This document shows positions 5,245 through 6,181 of a DNA stretch of 6,181 nt, in pieces. This DNA comes from Actinomycetota bacterium (lineage in GTDB: Bacteria > Actinomycetota > Actinomycetes > Nanopelagicales > Nanopelagicaceae): contig RGYL01000052.1 of NCBI GenBank assembly GCA_010032085.1, positions 1-6,181 of the forward strand, written 5' to 3'. The notes beneath the pieces are model-generated. The model searched no databases and was not told where the DNA came from. It saw only the letters and a list, made by a program, of their open reading frames with translations. The translations under genes were made by a program, and so were the position numbers. Position 1 is the first letter of the stretch, and every line of letters begins with the position of its first letter.

Positions 5245-6181
5245 TTAAAAAGTTTTCGCATCAATAACAAAGCGATATTTCACATCGCTAGCTACCGCAC
5301 GCTCGTACGCAGTGTTGATGTAATCGGCTGAGATGACCTCCACATCACTCAAGATCGATCTTTCCCCGCAAAAATCGAGCATTTCTTGCAGTTCTGGCAT
5401 ACCGCCAATCATTGATCCAGCGAGGTTGCGACGACCGTTGAGCATCGTTCCCGCGTTGATTGCGTAAGGTTTACCGGGTAGGCCAATAATCACCATCGTG
5501 GCATCGGTATCTAGTAGTTGAAGATAGGAGTCAATATCAACCTCGGCTGAAACCGTATTTAGTATTAAGTCGAAGCTCTTCAATAAATTCTTATTCCATT
5601 CTGCTTCTTTTGTAACAACAAAGTGTTTCGCACCCATTGCAAGGGCATCATCGTGTTTTCCCTGGGAATGGCTAAAAACAGTGACCTCCGCCCCTAAGGC
5701 GGCAGCAAACTTCACACCCATATGGCCCAATCCGCCTAGCCCCATCACTCCTACTCGCGATCCTGGCCCAACTTTCCAATGACGAATGGGGGAGTAGAGA
5801 GTGATACCTGCGCAAAGCAGTGGCGCAACGCCGGCAAGTTCAAGATTTTTTGGAATTGTGACCGCGTAACGCTCATTTATTACAAAGTAATTTGAATATC
5901 CACCAAAAGCAATCGTCTTTCCATCTCGTTCGTAACCGTTATACGTACCAGTCATTCCATTTCGACAATACTGCTCAAGCCCGCGGTTGCAGTTGGTGCA
6001 GTTACGACATGAATCTATAAAGACGCCAACTCCAATTCGATCTCCGACGCGAAACTTCGTGACTGAGGACCCAACTTCGGTAACTATTCCGACAATTTCA
6101 TGTCCAGGAACCATTGGGTAAAGAGCTGGACCCCATTCCTCTCTTACTTGATGAATATCGGAGTGACATATTCCGGCATAA
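5245..6181 (-). CDS. Zinc-dependent alcohol dehydrogenase / NADPH aldehyde reductase, YahK/CAD type (partial, N-terminus off the right edge)
   Basis: Medium-chain dehydrogenase/reductase that interconverts alcohols and aldehydes in the cytoplasm. The reading frame stays open to the window edge: the in-frame ATG at 6114 is internal, because upstream codons encode the conserved YAGICHSDIHQVREEWG. Numbering from Y1 at 6180, 311 residues are visible and roughly 35-40 are missing. Catalytic zinc ligands are C5, H27 (in PGHE) and C123 (LLCAGITLYSP). Structural zinc ligands are C58, C61, C64 and C72 (CxxCxxC then C). The Rossmann turn is GLGGLGHMG (147-155). The following strand ends FSHSQGK (169-175) with no acidic residue, which favours NADP(H) over NAD(H). 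The pattern matches YahK-like and cinnamyl-alcohol-dehydrogenase-like enzymes, which usually work as broad aldehyde reductases. The physiological substrate cannot be told. The promoter and true start lie outside the window. Confidence 0.94.
   Translation of the reverse strand, partial: YAGICHSDIHQVREEWGPALYPMVPGHEIVGIVTEVGSSVTKFRVGDRIGVGVFIDSCRNCTNCNRGLEQYCRNGMTGTYNGYERDGKTIAFGGYSNYFVINERYAVTIPKNLELAGVAPLLCAGITLYSPIRHWKVGPGSRVGVMGLGGLGHMGVKFAAALGAEVTVFSHSQGKHDDALAMGAKHFVVTKEAEWNKNLLKSFDLILNTVSAEVDIDSYLQLLDTDATMVIIGLPGKPYAINAGTMLNGRRNLAGSMIGGMPELQEMLDFCGERSILSDVEVISADYINTAYERAVASDVKYRFVIDAKTF

Noticed and set aside
6112..6114. ATG at 6114 as the start of the alcohol dehydrogenase.
   Set aside because: The frame continues upstream with the conserved CHSDIHQ catalytic-zinc segment, so this methionine is internal and the gene is cut by the window edge.
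1..6181. Search for a mobile element, CRISPR array, tRNA, rRNA or defence system.
   Set aside because: No terminal repeats, transposase or integrase motifs, regular spacers, tRNA-like sequence or toxin-antitoxin pair were seen. The genes are recognisable housekeeping families with little unexplained space.

Overview
The window looks like a stretch of core chromosome from a small-genome actinobacterium. Three things point that way: a serB neighbourhood that includes a COG1119-type ABC ATPase, a family 1 uracil-DNA glycosylase with the actinobacterial GQDPYP variant of the catalytic motif, and an NCS2 permease with actinobacterial-looking motifs. Base composition is visibly lower in GC than in typical soil actinobacteria, and genes are tightly packed. 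Together with apparently leaderless starts this would suit a streamlined aquatic lineage such as Nanopelagicales (acI), but that placement is inference.

Layout, left to right. Positions 1-736 (minus) hold phosphoserine phosphatase as two reading frames: a short ACT-like domain gene (736-476), then the HAD phosphatase SerB (479 to beyond base 1), overlapping by the four bases TTGA. Divergent from it, 795-1580 (plus) is a soluble ABC ATPase whose stop overlaps by one base the start of ung (1580-2230). A strong hairpin terminator follows at 2235-2267. On the minus strand, 3712-2282 is an AzgA/PbuG-like NCS2 purine permease, preceded at 4485-3823 by a YczE-type membrane protein, with a 110-base gap between them containing two small hairpins. 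Divergent from the YczE gene, 4513-5241 (plus) is a DUF554 (YqgA-like) membrane protein. It converges, with three bases between the stops, on a zinc- and NADP-type alcohol dehydrogenase of the YahK/cinnamyl-alcohol-dehydrogenase type (minus, 5245 to beyond 6181).

The genes are mostly independent housekeeping functions: serine synthesis, base-excision repair, purine uptake and aldehyde reduction. They do not form one pathway. The most interesting signals are (1) the split serB, with a well-placed ribosome binding site for a TTG start and catalytic spacing identical to a free-standing phosphatase, and (2) a repeated start architecture in which all four divergently transcribed genes have TANNNT followed by exactly six bases and then the start codon. 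This predicts leaderless mRNAs, with two of the -10 boxes back to back at 4492-4506. No mobile element, CRISPR array, tRNA, rRNA or clearly new system was seen.
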